Assembly (NCBI RefSeq): GCF_004379255.2
Contig: NC_056044.1
Location: forward strand, 3,745,001-3,809,000
Direction: 5' to 3'
Length of the DNA: 64,000 bases
Origin: Salvia splendens
Lineage: Eukaryota > Streptophyta > Magnoliopsida > Lamiales > Lamiaceae
Shown here piece after piece: positions 1-9,842 of the stretch. The position numbers and the translations under genes are program-made. The notes below the pieces were generated by a model that was given only the letters and a program-made list of their open reading frames with translations, was not told the origin of the DNA and ran no database searches. How positions within the stretch are numbered: the stretch's first letter is position 1; the number at the start of each line of letters is the position of its first letter.

Positions 1-56
1 TACTCCTATTGTGGTTTACTGCCTGCTCGGTAAACTGAAATGCCGAACTGACATAG

Positions 57-836
57 CTGCTTCGTATTCTTAACTCTAAGGAGCTGGAGGTACTTCACTG
101 GAAGCGGCTATACTCTTTGGCTTTAAATGAAGCTGAGAAAAAAGCTATAGATGACCAGATGAAGTATGATGAACTCTTGGCTCGTTTAGTGGAGCTGGAG
201 TCCAACAATAAGGACTTAGAGTGCATAAAGAAAGATCTGGAGGCCGAGCTGAATACTGTCATCGCTGAGAGGACTGCATATGAAGATTTCATCTGCGGGC
301 GCGGGGGAATGACTATATCTGAAGTTCAGAATCAAGTTGATGAACTGTGGGAGAAGCTTCATGTACTCCGGAAGAACAATGTGCTGGAGAGCTCGGCTTG
401 CCAACAAGTTGTGAAATCATTGCGGCGCTTGGCTTCTCTGTACAACATCATTCTTTCCCGGCGTCCCTCAATCGAGAGATTCCTTAGCCGTTTCCCGCTA
501 ACAGATGCTCACACTCCAACTCAAACCTCTAATCCACTTACTCAAAATTCTACTCCAAATCAGCAACGGACTCAGGAGCAACCGGAAACGTCAAGACAAG
601 AACGCCCTGAAGTTCGTAGAGGAGTTGTGAATATGAGTGAGCAAGATCAGCGAATGCTTCGTGAAGAGACTCTTCGCCGCCGAGGTGCTAGAACTTCCCG
701 GACTCAGGGAAGAGGCGGTAGGTCGATCAGAGCATCTCGTCCACCTACTTATTCTTCAACTGCTCGGAACGCCCGAACTCAGCATCATGAGGATTTTTCG
801 GATAGGTGGCTCAACTTTAGCAATCGTAGACAGTAG
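57..836 (+). CDS. Antisense extra ORF (aORF) of the Tat element, C-terminal part
   Basis: The frame is open from 57 (an in-frame TAG lies at 54-56) to a stop at 834-836 and has no upstream ATG in view, so this is probably the C-terminal part of a longer or already broken protein. About the first 80 residues are charged and heptad-like (…KDLEAELNTVIAER…), suggesting a coiled coil. The rest is rich in Gln, Ser, Thr, Pro and then Arg, with a basic tail. It runs opposite to gag-pol and sits between pol and the missing 3' LTR, exactly where Tat elements are known to carry an antisense ORF, often with a plant mobile domain. No mobile domain is visible here; it may lie to the left of the window. Function unknown. 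Confidence 0.6.
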   Translation: MLRILNSKELEVLHWKRLYSLALNEAEKKAIDDQMKYDELLARLVELESNNKDLECIKKDLEAELNTVIAERTAYEDFICGRGGMTISEVQNQVDELWEKLHVLRKNNVLESSACQQVVKSLRRLASLYNIILSRRPSIERFLSRFPLTDAHTPTQTSNPLTQNSTPNQQRTQEQPETSRQERPEVRRGVVNMSEQDQRMLREETLRRRGARTSRTQGRGGRSIRASRPPTYSSTARNARTQHHEDFSDRWLNFSNRRQ

Positions 837-1400
837 AATAGTCCTTTGTAATGGTGTAACGCATTCTCGTAGGGCAGCGGAATTGTATGCCCCACAAGAC
901 TTAGTAAATGAAATTTTTTCATTTCGCTTCTATCACTGCGTATTTACAGTTCAGCGATTTTTTATTTCATTTATTGTACTCGTCCTCGGTCTTATGAAGT
1001 AAACTCTTCTTTGACCGGACTTAGTTAGTGTCCTTATTTGGCGAGTTTTATCGCTTGGATTGGACTTTCCCTAGTTAACCGGAGTGGTTTTCGGCTTATT
1101 GCAGTTCGTTTCAGACGAATTGCTTGTTTCTTAAGCTGAATTGTGGAATCTTGTATCTTCCTTAGAAGCTTGGACTCACAATTGTCTTTAATACATGATC
1201 TAAAAAAAGGGGATCAGCCTTTAAGGAACAATATACCTCAGTAACATTTATAAGAGACAAAACGCACATAGAGAGACAAATAAAAAGGACGAAAAAGATT
1301 TTAATCTTTTTAAAAAACGACAAGTATAAAGAACAATAAAAATATGAAAGCACATAACCCTAGGACCGAACTAGACACAAGACTGACCGGACCTTGTCTC
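837..1400 (-). other. Non-coding 3' region of the Tat element with single-copy repeat precursors
   Basis: No credible gene. The stretch contains one copy of a 41-bp sequence (978-1018, including TTTGACCGG) related to the 39-bp unit that forms a 26-copy array at 38270-39281. It also has one copy of the 'cttattgcagttcg…aagcttggactcac' segment (about 1096-1182) that is tandemly repeated at about 39450-39720. It is therefore the unexpanded counterpart of the internal region of the non-autonomous element at 37501-40906. Confidence 0.7.
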
Positions 1401-4400
1401 TTACAAATAGAACTTCTTGAGGTTGGAAATATGCCATGTTCGGGGTACTTGTTCTCCTGACATGTGAGTTAATTTATAAGACCATTTTCCCAGGACTTCT
1501 GACACCCGATACGGACCTTCCCATGTGGGTTCAAGTTTGCCCAGCTTTTCTGCTCGGCTTACTTCATTGTTTCTCAATACGAGATCTCCCACTTGAAACT
1601 GCAGTTTTTTCACCCTTTGGTTATAATACCGGGTTACTTGCTCCTTGTACTTGGCTTCTTTTATGAAGGCCAATTCTCTTCTTTCTTCGGCAAGATCTAG
1701 TTCGGCTCTCAGTCCGTCGTCATTCAGTTCTGTTGAGAAATTAAGGGTTCGGGGGCTGGGTATGCCGATCTCAACCGGAATTACGGCTTCAGTGCCGTAC
1801 ACTAGACTGTACGGAGTTTCACCGTTGGAGGTTTTTGGTGTAGTTCGGTAAGACCATAGGACTTGAGGAAGATTTTCTACCCATTGTCCTTTGGCTTGTT
1901 CTAACCGAGTTTTTAATCCTTTCACCAAAGTACGGTTTGTTACTTCCGTTTGTCCGTTTGCTTGTGGGTGAGAGACTGAAGTGAACCGCTGTTGAATATT
2001 CAACTCTTGGCACCAATTCTTGAATGTTTTGTCAGTAAACTGAGTCCCATTATCTGAAATGAGGATATGGGGTATGCCAAATCGGCAAACTATGTTCTTC
2101 CAGACAAAATCTAATGCCTTTGAGCTTGTTATCGTAGCTAATGGTTCAGCCTCCACCCACTTTGTGAAGTAATCCACGGCAACGATCAAGAATTTCATTT
2201 GCCGGGGAGCTTGTGGTAGTGGTCCTACTATGTCTATGCCCCATTGCATAAAAGGCCAAGGGCTTTGCATAGCACATAGATCAGTCTGCGGCGTCCTTGG
2301 GATATTTGCATGGATTTGGCATTTCGTACATTTCTTAACTAGCTGTACTGCTTCTTGTACCAAAGTTGGCCAATAATATCCCCATCTCAGAACTTTTTTA
2401 GCTAATGCTCTAGCTCCGATGTGGCTACCGCAAGATCCTTCATGAACTTCTCTAAGAATGTAATCCGTCTCTTCTGGTCCTACACATCGCAATAACGGTT
2501 GAAGGTAGGACTTTCTATATAGGACTCCTTCATGAAGTTCATACCGACGTGCTCGGCATGTGATTTTCCTTGCTTCTCTCTTATCCTCGGGCAGTTGTCC
2601 TTGATCTAGATACTTTAATATTGGCGTCATCCAGTTTGGTGAACTGGTTACTGAGTGTACTTCAGCTTCATCAATGCTTCTGTGCGGTAATTCCTCCACC
2701 TTTGAGCTCGGATATGAGGCCAACTTACTTAAAGTATCTGCTCGGCTATTTCCCGCTCTGGGAATGCGGATTATCCGAAAATAAGAGAAATTTCGGCTAA
2801 TACTTTGCGCTTTGTCCAAGTATTTTTTCATCCTTTCACCACGGGCTTCACTTGTACCCAGCATGTGATTCACTATGACTTGTGAATCACAATGAATTTT
2901 GAGAGATTTGACAAGTAGACGTTGCGCTAACTGAAGTCCGGCAAGAAGGGCTTCGTATTCGGCTTCGTTATTAGTGGTTGGGAATAAGAACCGAAGTGAA
3001 TAAGTTACTTCGTGTCCGTCGGGAGCGATAAGTAGAATACCAGCTCCACTTCCTGTCTTATTCGAAGCTCCATCTACGAATCCAATCCAACAGTCCGGCG
3101 GCTCTACTTCGGGTTTCTGGGGCTGTGTTAGTTCATCATTGGTAGGATTTTTCTGTTCGGCAATAATAGGGATTGCCTGATCGAACTTTACCTCTACAAG
3201 AAAATCTGCCAAGGCTTGTCCCTTGATAGCTTTCCGAGGTAGATATTCTATTGAATGTTCTCCCAACTCTATGGCCCACTTGGCAATTCTGCCTGATGCT
3301 TCTGGCTTAGTCAAAACTTGCCGAAGTGGAAGATCGGTTAAGACGCATACTTTGTGAGCATAGAAATATGGCCGCAGTCTCCTTGCTGCATTTACTAATG
3401 CCAGAGCAATTTTTTCCAGAGGTTGATACCTTGTTTCGGGACCTCTTAATGCTCGGCTTGTAAAGTAGATAGGACGCTGTTTTAGGCCTTCTTCTCGTAC
3501 AAGCACCGCGCTAATGGTTTGATCTGATGCTGCTAAATATAAGAATATCACTTCGGCATCTGTTGGAGCAGAGAGAGTAGGAAGTTCGGTTAAATAACTT
3601 TTGAGTTCGTCAAAAGCCTTTTTCTGTTCGGCTCCCCACTCAAACTTTGGTGCCTTTTTCAAAACATTGAAGAACGGCATTTGCTTTTCGGCTGCTTGGG
3701 AAAGGAATCTATTCAGTGCGGCTAGACATCCAGTTAGCCTTTGCACATCATGTATGGACTTCGGCATTGCCATGTTCTGAACAACTTGAACCTTTAGGGG
3801 ATTTGCCTTGAGTCCTTCCTTTGAAACCCAACAACCCAGAAATTTTCCCGAATCTACCAAAAAGGTACATTTTTGGGGATTGAGTTTGAGGTTGGCTTTT
3901 TTGAGCACGTCGAGAGTGGATTTGAGATTGTTTTCGTACTCCGAAGTGCTTCTGCTTTTAACAACTATGTCGTCAACATATACTTCAACCTCTTTTCCGA
4001 TCAGGTGCCGAAATAGCTTATCTACCATCCTTTGATATGTGGCTCCGGCATTCTTTAAACCAAATGGCATCTTTTTATAAGCAAAAATACCGAAGTCAGT
4101 AATGAAAGCCGTTTTTGAAGCATCATTCTCATCCATTAAAACTTGGTGGTATCCTTTATACAAATCAAGAAAACAGAAAATTTCGAAGCCTATCAGAGCT
4201 TCTACTTTTTTATCTATGTTGGGAAGGGGGTAGCAATCTTTAGGACAGTGCTTATTTAGATCCGTAAAATCTATGCACATCCGCCATCCTCCTTCTTTTT
4301 TCTTGATCATCACAGGATTGGCCACCCAAGAAGGATATTTTACTTCAAATAATACATCCGCTTTCAGTAATTGGCGGACTTCGTCATGGATGACTTGATT

Positions 4401-4664
4401 TCTTTCTGCCGCAAAGAGTCTTTGCTTCTGTTTTATAGGCCGGACTGAAGGATCAATATTTAACCGATGTGTAATTACCTCGGGAGACACTCCAGTCATG
4501 TCCAACGGAGACCACGCAAAGACATCTTTGTACTCTTTGAGGAGCTGGATGGTCTTTTCCCGGAGTAGAGGTGTTCCCGCGAAACCGATCTTGACCGTTC
4601 TGGATGGATCATCTTCGTATAACTGAACTTTCATCGAGTTCGGCTCCGGTGTGACTTCGTTCAT
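1401..4664 (-). CDS. Ty3/gypsy Pol polyprotein (RT, RNase H, second RNase H, integrase)
   Basis: 1087 residues, uninterrupted. Domains in order: reverse transcriptase with the catalytic YVDD box near residue 230; a first RNase H (ending …GQALADFLVE); a second RNase H beginning WIGFVDGASN, the extra domain typical of the Tat lineage; then integrase with an HHCC zinc finger (H…H…CTKCQ) and a DDE core (GIDIVGP, SDNGTQF and the NGQTE glutamate). It copies the element RNA into DNA and inserts it. The ATG at 4664 is probably not the real start: the frame is the same as that of gag-protease, and only one TAG and 11 further codons separate the two ORFs, so Pol is more likely made by readthrough as a Gag-Pol fusion. 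Confidence 0.93.
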   Translation of the reverse strand: MNEVTPEPNSMKVQLYEDDPSRTVKIGFAGTPLLREKTIQLLKEYKDVFAWSPLDMTGVSPEVITHRLNIDPSVRPIKQKQRLFAAERNQVIHDEVRQLLKADVLFEVKYPSWVANPVMIKKKEGGWRMCIDFTDLNKHCPKDCYPLPNIDKKVEALIGFEIFCFLDLYKGYHQVLMDENDASKTAFITDFGIFAYKKMPFGLKNAGATYQRMVDKLFRHLIGKEVEVYVDDIVVKSRSTSEYENNLKSTLDVLKKANLKLNPQKCTFLVDSGKFLGCWVSKEGLKANPLKVQVVQNMAMPKSIHDVQRLTGCLAALNRFLSQAAEKQMPFFNVLKKAPKFEWGAEQKKAFDELKSYLTELPTLSAPTDAEVIFLYLAASDQTISAVLVREEGLKQRPIYFTSRALRGPETRYQPLEKIALALVNAARRLRPYFYAHKVCVLTDLPLRQVLTKPEASGRIAKWAIELGEHSIEYLPRKAIKGQALADFLVEVKFDQAIPIIAEQKNPTNDELTQPQKPEVEPPDCWIGFVDGASNKTGSGAGILLIAPDGHEVTYSLRFLFPTTNNEAEYEALLAGLQLAQRLLVKSLKIHCDSQVIVNHMLGTSEARGERMKKYLDKAQSISRNFSYFRIIRIPRAGNSRADTLSKLASYPSSKVEELPHRSIDEAEVHSVTSSPNWMTPILKYLDQGQLPEDKREARKITCRARRYELHEGVLYRKSYLQPLLRCVGPEETDYILREVHEGSCGSHIGARALAKKVLRWGYYWPTLVQEAVQLVKKCTKCQIHANIPRTPQTDLCAMQSPWPFMQWGIDIVGPLPQAPRQMKFLIVAVDYFTKWVEAEPLATITSSKALDFVWKNIVCRFGIPHILISDNGTQFTDKTFKNWCQELNIQQRFTSVSHPQANGQTEVTNRTLVKGLKTRLEQAKGQWVENLPQVLWSYRTTPKTSNGETPYSLVYGTEAVIPVEIGIPSPRTLNFSTELNDDGLRAELDLAEERRELAFIKEAKYKEQVTRYYNQRVKKLQFQVGDLVLRNNEVSRAEKLGKLEPTWEGPYRVSEVLGKWSYKLTHMSGEQVPRTWHISNLKKFYL

Positions 4665-4691
4665 TTCGCCTGCCTCTGACTCCGGCTGCTG

Positions 4692-4700
4692 TGATTGCTA
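4692..4700 (-). promoter_or_regulatory. Predicted stop-codon readthrough site between gag-protease and pol
   Basis: On the minus strand the gag stop and the next six bases read TAG-CAA-TCA. This fits UAG-CAR-YYA, the leaky amber context known from tobamoviruses and reported for some plant retroelements. Gag-protease and pol are in the same frame (the two starts are 2133 nt apart, a multiple of three), and the 11 codons between the TAG and the pol ATG are open. Readthrough itself is inferred. Confidence 0.65.
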
Positions 4701-6797
4701 TGCTTGATGGTGCCGATCTGATTGTTCGGCACTTTTAAGCGCAATCTGCAAACATTCTTTTGCTCTCTTTTGATCACCTCGGATGACTGCTATCCCTCCT
4801 TTAGTGGGGATCTTGATTGTGAGGTGATAAGTAGAGCAAATGGCCCGAACTGTGTTGAGCCAGTCTCTTCCCAGTATAATGTTATACGGGGATCGAGCTT
4901 TTACCACAAAAAACTCGATCACCGTACTGGAGCTAGTAGGCGCTCTTCCTACCGTAATCGGAAGGCTGATAATACCTTCAGGGCGGGTGTCCTCCTGGGC
5001 GAAACTTTTCAGAGGAAGTGGGGCCGGACTGAGCCGAGCTGGATCCACTTCCAGTTTATCAAAACATTCTTTAAAAAGAATGCTAACCGACGCTCCTGTA
5101 TCCACAAACACTCTGTGGATCAGTTTGTTTGCCACTCCAGCTTGAATGACAATAGCGTCTTGATGAGGAGAAATGGCCGGGACGGGATCTGCATCTGAAA
5201 ATGTAATTACTTCCTCCTTCTTCAGCCTTTTATGTGTTGGCTCCTCTCGATTGAAGCCTCTGCGCTCTGATTTTAGAGACGATTTAGTCTTCCCGGCTGG
5301 GAGAGCGTCAATAGTCTGGATTACTCCATCATATTGCGGCTCGTCATCGTCTTCGGGATCCTGTTGCCTTTTAGGATCCTGAGGAGCGCAGTTCGCACTT
5401 CTCTGTTTCTTATTCTTTTTCGGTGGCTTGCTTTGGTATTTTTTTAACGTCCCTGCTTTCACAAGAACATCAATATCTGCTGCCAAATTTCGGCACTCCT
5501 CGGTATCGTGACCGTGGTCTTGATGGAAGGAGCAATATTTATCCTGACTTCGGCGCGTGGCCGATTTCGTCATCGGCTTTGGTTTTTCGAACATATCAGA
5601 ATGCAGTTCGAAAATTTCTGCTCTCGACTTGTTCAATGGTACGAACTGAGCGGGTGGTTTCTCAGGATTGAGACGTGGTCCCAATCTGTCTTGTACCGGT
5701 GCCCTTTGAATTCTTTCAAAAGGAGTTCGGCGAGGATGTCCCTGATCGCTATGATCGGGCTTCCTCTTGTCTCCTCTGGAAGAGCTGTCTAAAGACCGTT
5801 TTCGACGGTCTGCCTCATCAGCACGAGAAAACTGGTCCGCAATGTCCCACATCTCTTGAGCTGTTTGCGGACTGCATTCAACGAGCTTTCTGTAGAGAGC
5901 TCCTGGCAGAATTCCATTTTGGAATGCCGAAAAGACAAGTAGATCATTGAGATCATCTACTTGTAGGCATTCCTTGTGGAATCTTGTCATGAAGTCGCTA
6001 ATCTTTTCATCGCGACCTTGACGTATAGAAAGCAGCTGAGCCGAAGTGATTTGGGTTTCAGCTTTCTGGAAGAACCTCCTATGAAAAGCATCCATTAGAT
6101 CTCTGTAAGATCTAATGCTGCCTTGAGGGAGGCTATCAAACCACCTTCTTGCGTTCCCGATGAGCAGCTCGGGAAACAGCTTACACATATGAACCTCATT
6201 GAGACCTTGGTTCGCCATATTATACTGATAGCGTCCCAGGAAATCATGAGGATCCACTAACCCGTCATAAGTCACTGACGGAGTTCGGTAATTCTGTGGC
6301 AACGGAGTTCTGGTGATATCATCCGAAAATGGAGTCTTCAGCGCTCCATAAATAGCGAATCCGACATCTCTACGGTATGGTGGAGATGGAGTTCTCCTGT
6401 GATTTCGGTAACAAGGAGGAGAAGGAACATATCGGTGGTGAGGATTCTTTCTCCTGGAAGATACGACACTACTGCGGTAGTGACTTTCATGTCTGGAGGG
6501 GGAGGGAGAATCCGCCGTTTTCTTCTCCGGCTTCTGGCTCTTTTGCAGGAATGTTAAGAACTCATCCTGCTTCTCAGCCAAGAACAACTTGACAGCCTCA
6601 TTCAAATCGAGCTGCTGGGGAGGCTCGGTGCGATGACTTTTTGAGTGGTTTGTTCTTTCACCGTGAGAACTGGAGGCAGATTTCTCCAGAAGCTGTTTTC
6701 CAGACCTACGGGCTGGGCTAGCTTCCTCACGTTCATCACGGACGGAAGTATGGGTATTATGTGATCTGGTACGCATTTTTTGGTGGAAGAGGATCAA
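4698..6797 (-). CDS. Gag-protease polyprotein of the Tat element
   Basis: 699 residues. The N-terminal 150 residues are Arg/Ser/Pro-rich and low in complexity. A retrotransposon gag (capsid) domain follows, with the typical WFDSLPQGSI…F…RF core around residues 210-310. Then comes a zinc-knuckle-like CSFHQDHGHDTEEC motif (C-x2-H-x4-H-x4-C) and, near the C terminus, an aspartic protease with the active-site triplet DTGAS. Gag packages the RNA and the protease cleaves the polyprotein. The ORF ends in a TAG in readthrough context. The first ~135 residues are also present, slightly diverged, in the non-autonomous relative at 39740-40152. Confidence 0.92.
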   Translation of the reverse strand: MILFHQKMRTRSHNTHTSVRDEREEASPARRSGKQLLEKSASSSHGERTNHSKSHRTEPPQQLDLNEAVKLFLAEKQDEFLTFLQKSQKPEKKTADSPSPSRHESHYRSSVVSSRRKNPHHRYVPSPPCYRNHRRTPSPPYRRDVGFAIYGALKTPFSDDITRTPLPQNYRTPSVTYDGLVDPHDFLGRYQYNMANQGLNEVHMCKLFPELLIGNARRWFDSLPQGSIRSYRDLMDAFHRRFFQKAETQITSAQLLSIRQGRDEKISDFMTRFHKECLQVDDLNDLLVFSAFQNGILPGALYRKLVECSPQTAQEMWDIADQFSRADEADRRKRSLDSSSRGDKRKPDHSDQGHPRRTPFERIQRAPVQDRLGPRLNPEKPPAQFVPLNKSRAEIFELHSDMFEKPKPMTKSATRRSQDKYCSFHQDHGHDTEECRNLAADIDVLVKAGTLKKYQSKPPKKNKKQRSANCAPQDPKRQQDPEDDDEPQYDGVIQTIDALPAGKTKSSLKSERRGFNREEPTHKRLKKEEVITFSDADPVPAISPHQDAIVIQAGVANKLIHRVFVDTGASVSILFKECFDKLEVDPARLSPAPLPLKSFAQEDTRPEGIISLPITVGRAPTSSSTVIEFFVVKARSPYNIILGRDWLNTVRAICSTYHLTIKIPTKGGIAVIRGDQKRAKECLQIALKSAEQSDRHHQA

Positions 6798-6833
6798 AAA
6801 CTCGCTTTTATCACAGTTTTGGTTTTCTGTTTT

Positions 6834-6849
6834 CCCACAGACGGCGCCA
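6834..6849 (-). other. Primer binding site of the Tat element
   Basis: One base inside the LTR the minus strand reads TGGCGCCGTCTGTGGG, which starts with the TGG expected to pair with a tRNA 3' CCA. The same sequence stands at the same place in the element at 37501-40906, which links the two as one family. The primer tRNA was not identified. Confidence 0.7.
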
Positions 6850-6850
6850 G

Positions 6851-7419
6851 TGATGATTTAGCGAATTTTTTATGGGAATAAATGCAAGTAATAAATGAAG
6901 ATCACAACACTGAAAATTACGTGGTTCGATTTACTGAGGTAAATCTACGTCCACGGGAAGAATAGAGGGCAAATTTGTATTGCTTGATCTAGCTTACAGA
7001 TTACAATACTGATTTGCTATATGAGATTCAGGATCTAGAGAACTTAACCCCGGTCTATCTGATCTAAGTTCTATTTATACATTCGAACTAAGATCGTGGT
7101 TTGCAGCCCTGGTAGGGGGGTTGATAACTGCTTAATACCACTAAATAGATCGTGGGTGTAATGGAGGTCGTGGAGATCCTGCATGGGTCCACTATCTCCT
7201 TGTTCGGTCGAATACTGAGACCGAACTGCTGAACTTTGCCGATCAGCTTTTGCCGATCTGAGAGTTGAGCTCGATTGGTCGGCTTTTACCGAGCTATAGG
7301 CTGTGACCGAACTCTTTGGTTGTGCCGAACTGATACTCTTTCTTGGGTTTTGGGCTGATGGGCCGTCACTGCTATTGGGCTCGCAATTATTGTTTAGTTG
7401 TTTAGTTCGTATCCCATCA
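6851..7419 (-). repeat. 5' LTR of the Tat element (569 bp)
   Basis: It begins TGATG and ends CATCA on the plus strand, giving TG…CA ends on either strand, and abuts the primer binding site. It shares long stretches with the 681-bp LTRs at 37501 and 40226 (for example ACGTGGTTCGATTTACTGA and GATCTAAGTTCTATTTATAC) but is clearly diverged and shorter. Confidence 0.85.
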
Positions 7420-7965
7420 CAACATTTCTCCACTAATTGTTAGAAAATTAAATATGTAAATGCAGTTTTATAGAAGCAAATTGTATTAACTATTGCTTTT
7501 TAAAATGCCTCTTGCAAGTCTCCTAATCTGAATCTTGCTATTGGATCACCAACTTCTTCATGAGAGAGACTCTATTTCGCAAGCTAATTTGATTTTTTGA
7601 TTGATTTGATAATCTCACCAGCTGTCTGGCTGTAAGGAATTTGGTGTAGAAATTACCTTTTTATATATTTTTGTAGGAGTATTCATTTTTTCTTCCTGCT
7701 TTTTTTTTTATACTCGGGAGAGAATGTTCATTAATGCGCCGTTGAAGTTTTAATTAAAAAATCGATTGAAAATGATTTTATGCGCATGTAAAAATGGAGT
7801 ACAATTTCGAAGCCCAAATTCATAGGTGTTAGGATTGAATTAGAATAATTAAAAGAGATTAGTTTAGAAGCCCAAATTATCCATTTTGAACGATAAACTA
7901 TTAGCCCAACTATTATAACAAACAGAAATAATAAAACGGGAATAAATTTGCCATCTTAATTTTTA
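7420..7965. other. AT-rich intergenic DNA, no gene seen
   Basis: Between the LTR and the first Harbinger-like element. No ORF of note, RNA gene or clear repeat seen. Confidence 0.5.
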
Positions 7966-8685
7966 GGGTGTCCACAATGGGGGAGCCGCGCGGCCCGCGG
8001 CTCGGCGCGCGGCCCCCCATTGCAAAGGCCGAGAGCCGGGGCGGAGAGGCGAGAAGCGTGGCTGAGCCGCGGCCGCGGCCTTCACGCGGCTGAGCCGTGT
8101 GAGCCGCGGCCATCCCATTGCAAGCGCCGAGAATCGCGGCTGGGCCGCGGAAATTATTATTATTATTTTTTTAATTTTCGAAATTTTGTGCATAAATATA
8201 CTACATTTCCACTCCATTTTCCAACTCCATTTTACTCCCATTTTCCTCCAATCTTCCCTTCCAACTTCAATTTAACCTTGCAATTATGGATTCCGACGAT
8301 GAACAATTCCAACAAAGTTATGTCACTTTCGTTGTATAATTATGTCACTTTCGTTGTATAATTTTCCTATTTCAATATAATACAACGAAGTTATTGTTAC
8401 ATTTTTTCTAGGTTGTGAATTTTCTAATTTACAATCCACATTATTTTACTTTAATTAAATTTATAAATATCATAAATTTAAAACTAATAAAATTTATTAG
8501 ACTTAAATTAAAAAATAATATTAAAAAAATAAACAAATTAATTTTTTTTAAAGAGGGCCACATTTGGTGGCCCTTGTTATTTTTGATAGTTTTGTTGACT
8601 TTACCATTACGGAAGCCACATGAGAGCCACGAATGGTGGCCGGGCCACAAATGGTGGCCTTCAAGGGCCACCATTGTGGACACTC
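7966..8685 (+). mobile_element. PIF/Harbinger-type deletion derivative (720 bp)
   Basis: The ends are inverted repeats, GGGTGTCCACAATGG on the left and the reverse complement of GAGTGTCCACAATGG on the right (one mismatch), flanked by TTA on both sides (7963-7965 and 8686-8688). A 3-bp TTA/TAA duplication is the rule for Harbinger elements. The left part is GC-rich. At 8286 an ATG opens a short reading frame (MDSDDEQFQQ) that resembles the start of Harbinger proteins but is soon lost, suggesting an internally deleted autonomous element. A 24-bp direct repeat around GTCACTTTCGTTG lies at about 8315-8360. Confidence 0.75.
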
Positions 8686-8793
8686 TTATAGCATCTCTCT
8701 GTTTCGCCGACAGCTGTCCGGGCAGAGATCCTCTGCAGTGTTAAAAACCACAGCACAAGCTGCTGTGGTCAAAACGCAGCTATTTGCACATTA

Positions 8794-9086
8794 AACGCAT
8801 GAAACTGACAAAATCCCATTCATTTCCTTTTTCCATTTGCTATTTTAAATATTAGTTTAATTACCATTATAGAAAAAAGAAACATACTAAGAATTACTAC
8901 AGTAGAGGTTTTTTAGCGGTGAATTTAAAAATCCTAAATAAATAGTGAAGATCAATTATACGTAATAATTTATTGACTTAATTGGTTTGATAGTGTTCTT
9001 CAATGTTTAAATAAAATGAAGTATTCCAAAACTAAAATAGAAAAGAGAAAAAGGAAATGAATGGTATTTTGTCAGTTTCATGCGTT
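8794..9086. mobile_element. MITE with ~40-bp terminal inverted repeats
   Basis: AACGCATGAAACTGACAAAA at the left end is matched by its inverse near 9086, and the pairing extends about 40 bp to the …CATTTCCTTTTTC stretch. The interior is AT-rich and non-coding. No convincing target duplication was seen, so the superfamily is undetermined. Confidence 0.6.
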
Positions 9087-9842
9087 CAAGAGCATTCACG
9101 TTCGTGCTCTTGCCAACGAGCACGGATGTAGACCCGGACCCACTTTTACTCTCTGCTCTTAGGCAAGAGCATAACACCCACATCCGTACTCTTCCGCAAG
9201 GACATGCTCAAGGGTCCCACCATTCTATTATTCAATTTAAATAAAAACATTTCCACAATATTAAAATGCATTAAAAATAACCAGAATAATATTACAAATT
9301 ACAAAAAATTTAAAATTACATAATTAAAATCCTAAAAATTAAAATTTTCTTCATTAAAGTCTTAAAAATTAAAAATTACATAATTTAAATCCTAAAAATT
9401 AAAAATTACATAATTAAATTCATAAAATTTAAAAAATCCACTACTCGTGGCCGAATTTTGCCCAAATTGATGATGAATGTGTGTATTTATAGATGATTTT
9501 GGGATTAATTTTTTTTTTAAAATTTAAAAAAAAAATCAAAAAAATGGTTATAACATCGATGTTCAGCTCTCTGACTGCCACAAATCTGCCTCCTCACCAA
9601 CTCAATTTTCGCACAATACACAAGTTAAACATTTAGCATGTGTATGAACCTATTCCAAATCCTATGTTAAAGTTTGGCTAATAAATAATTCCAATGTAGC
9701 TGTTTTCATTCGATTAATTATTGGATACTTTGTTTTCGGCATCACCGCATTCCCGCCGCCTTGAAATAATGAGGTATGAAGCAAACAGCATTGCCGCAGT
9801 TTGGGACGAAGAGAGCTAGTATTTATATTTCACCTCTTTACC
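9087..9842. other. Intergenic; Harbinger-like fragment and upstream region of the PPR gene
   Basis: The first part (about 9090-9230) has GAGCATTCACGTTCGTGCTC and related CATCCGTGCTC-like repeats that resemble one end of a Harbinger-type element; a matching far end was not found. The remainder is AT-rich with short repeats of 'taaaaattaaaattacataa' type at 9310-9420. The last 200 bp precede the PPR start. Confidence 0.4.

Larger units (their letters stand above)
1..7419 (-). mobile_element. Tat/Retand-lineage Ty3/gypsy LTR retrotransposon, 3' end cut by window edge
   Basis: Read on the minus strand the order is LTR (6851-7419), primer binding site, gag-protease ORF, pol ORF, non-coding 3' region and an antisense ORF. 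The second LTR is not in the window. Pol carries both a retroviral-type RNase H and a second RNase H before the integrase; this duplication, together with an extra ORF between integrase and the 3' LTR, is the known signature of the Tat lineage. Both main ORFs are open over their full length, so the copy is probably young and possibly autonomous. The target duplication cannot be checked because only one end is visible; the five bases after the LTR are CAACA. Confidence 0.9.
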
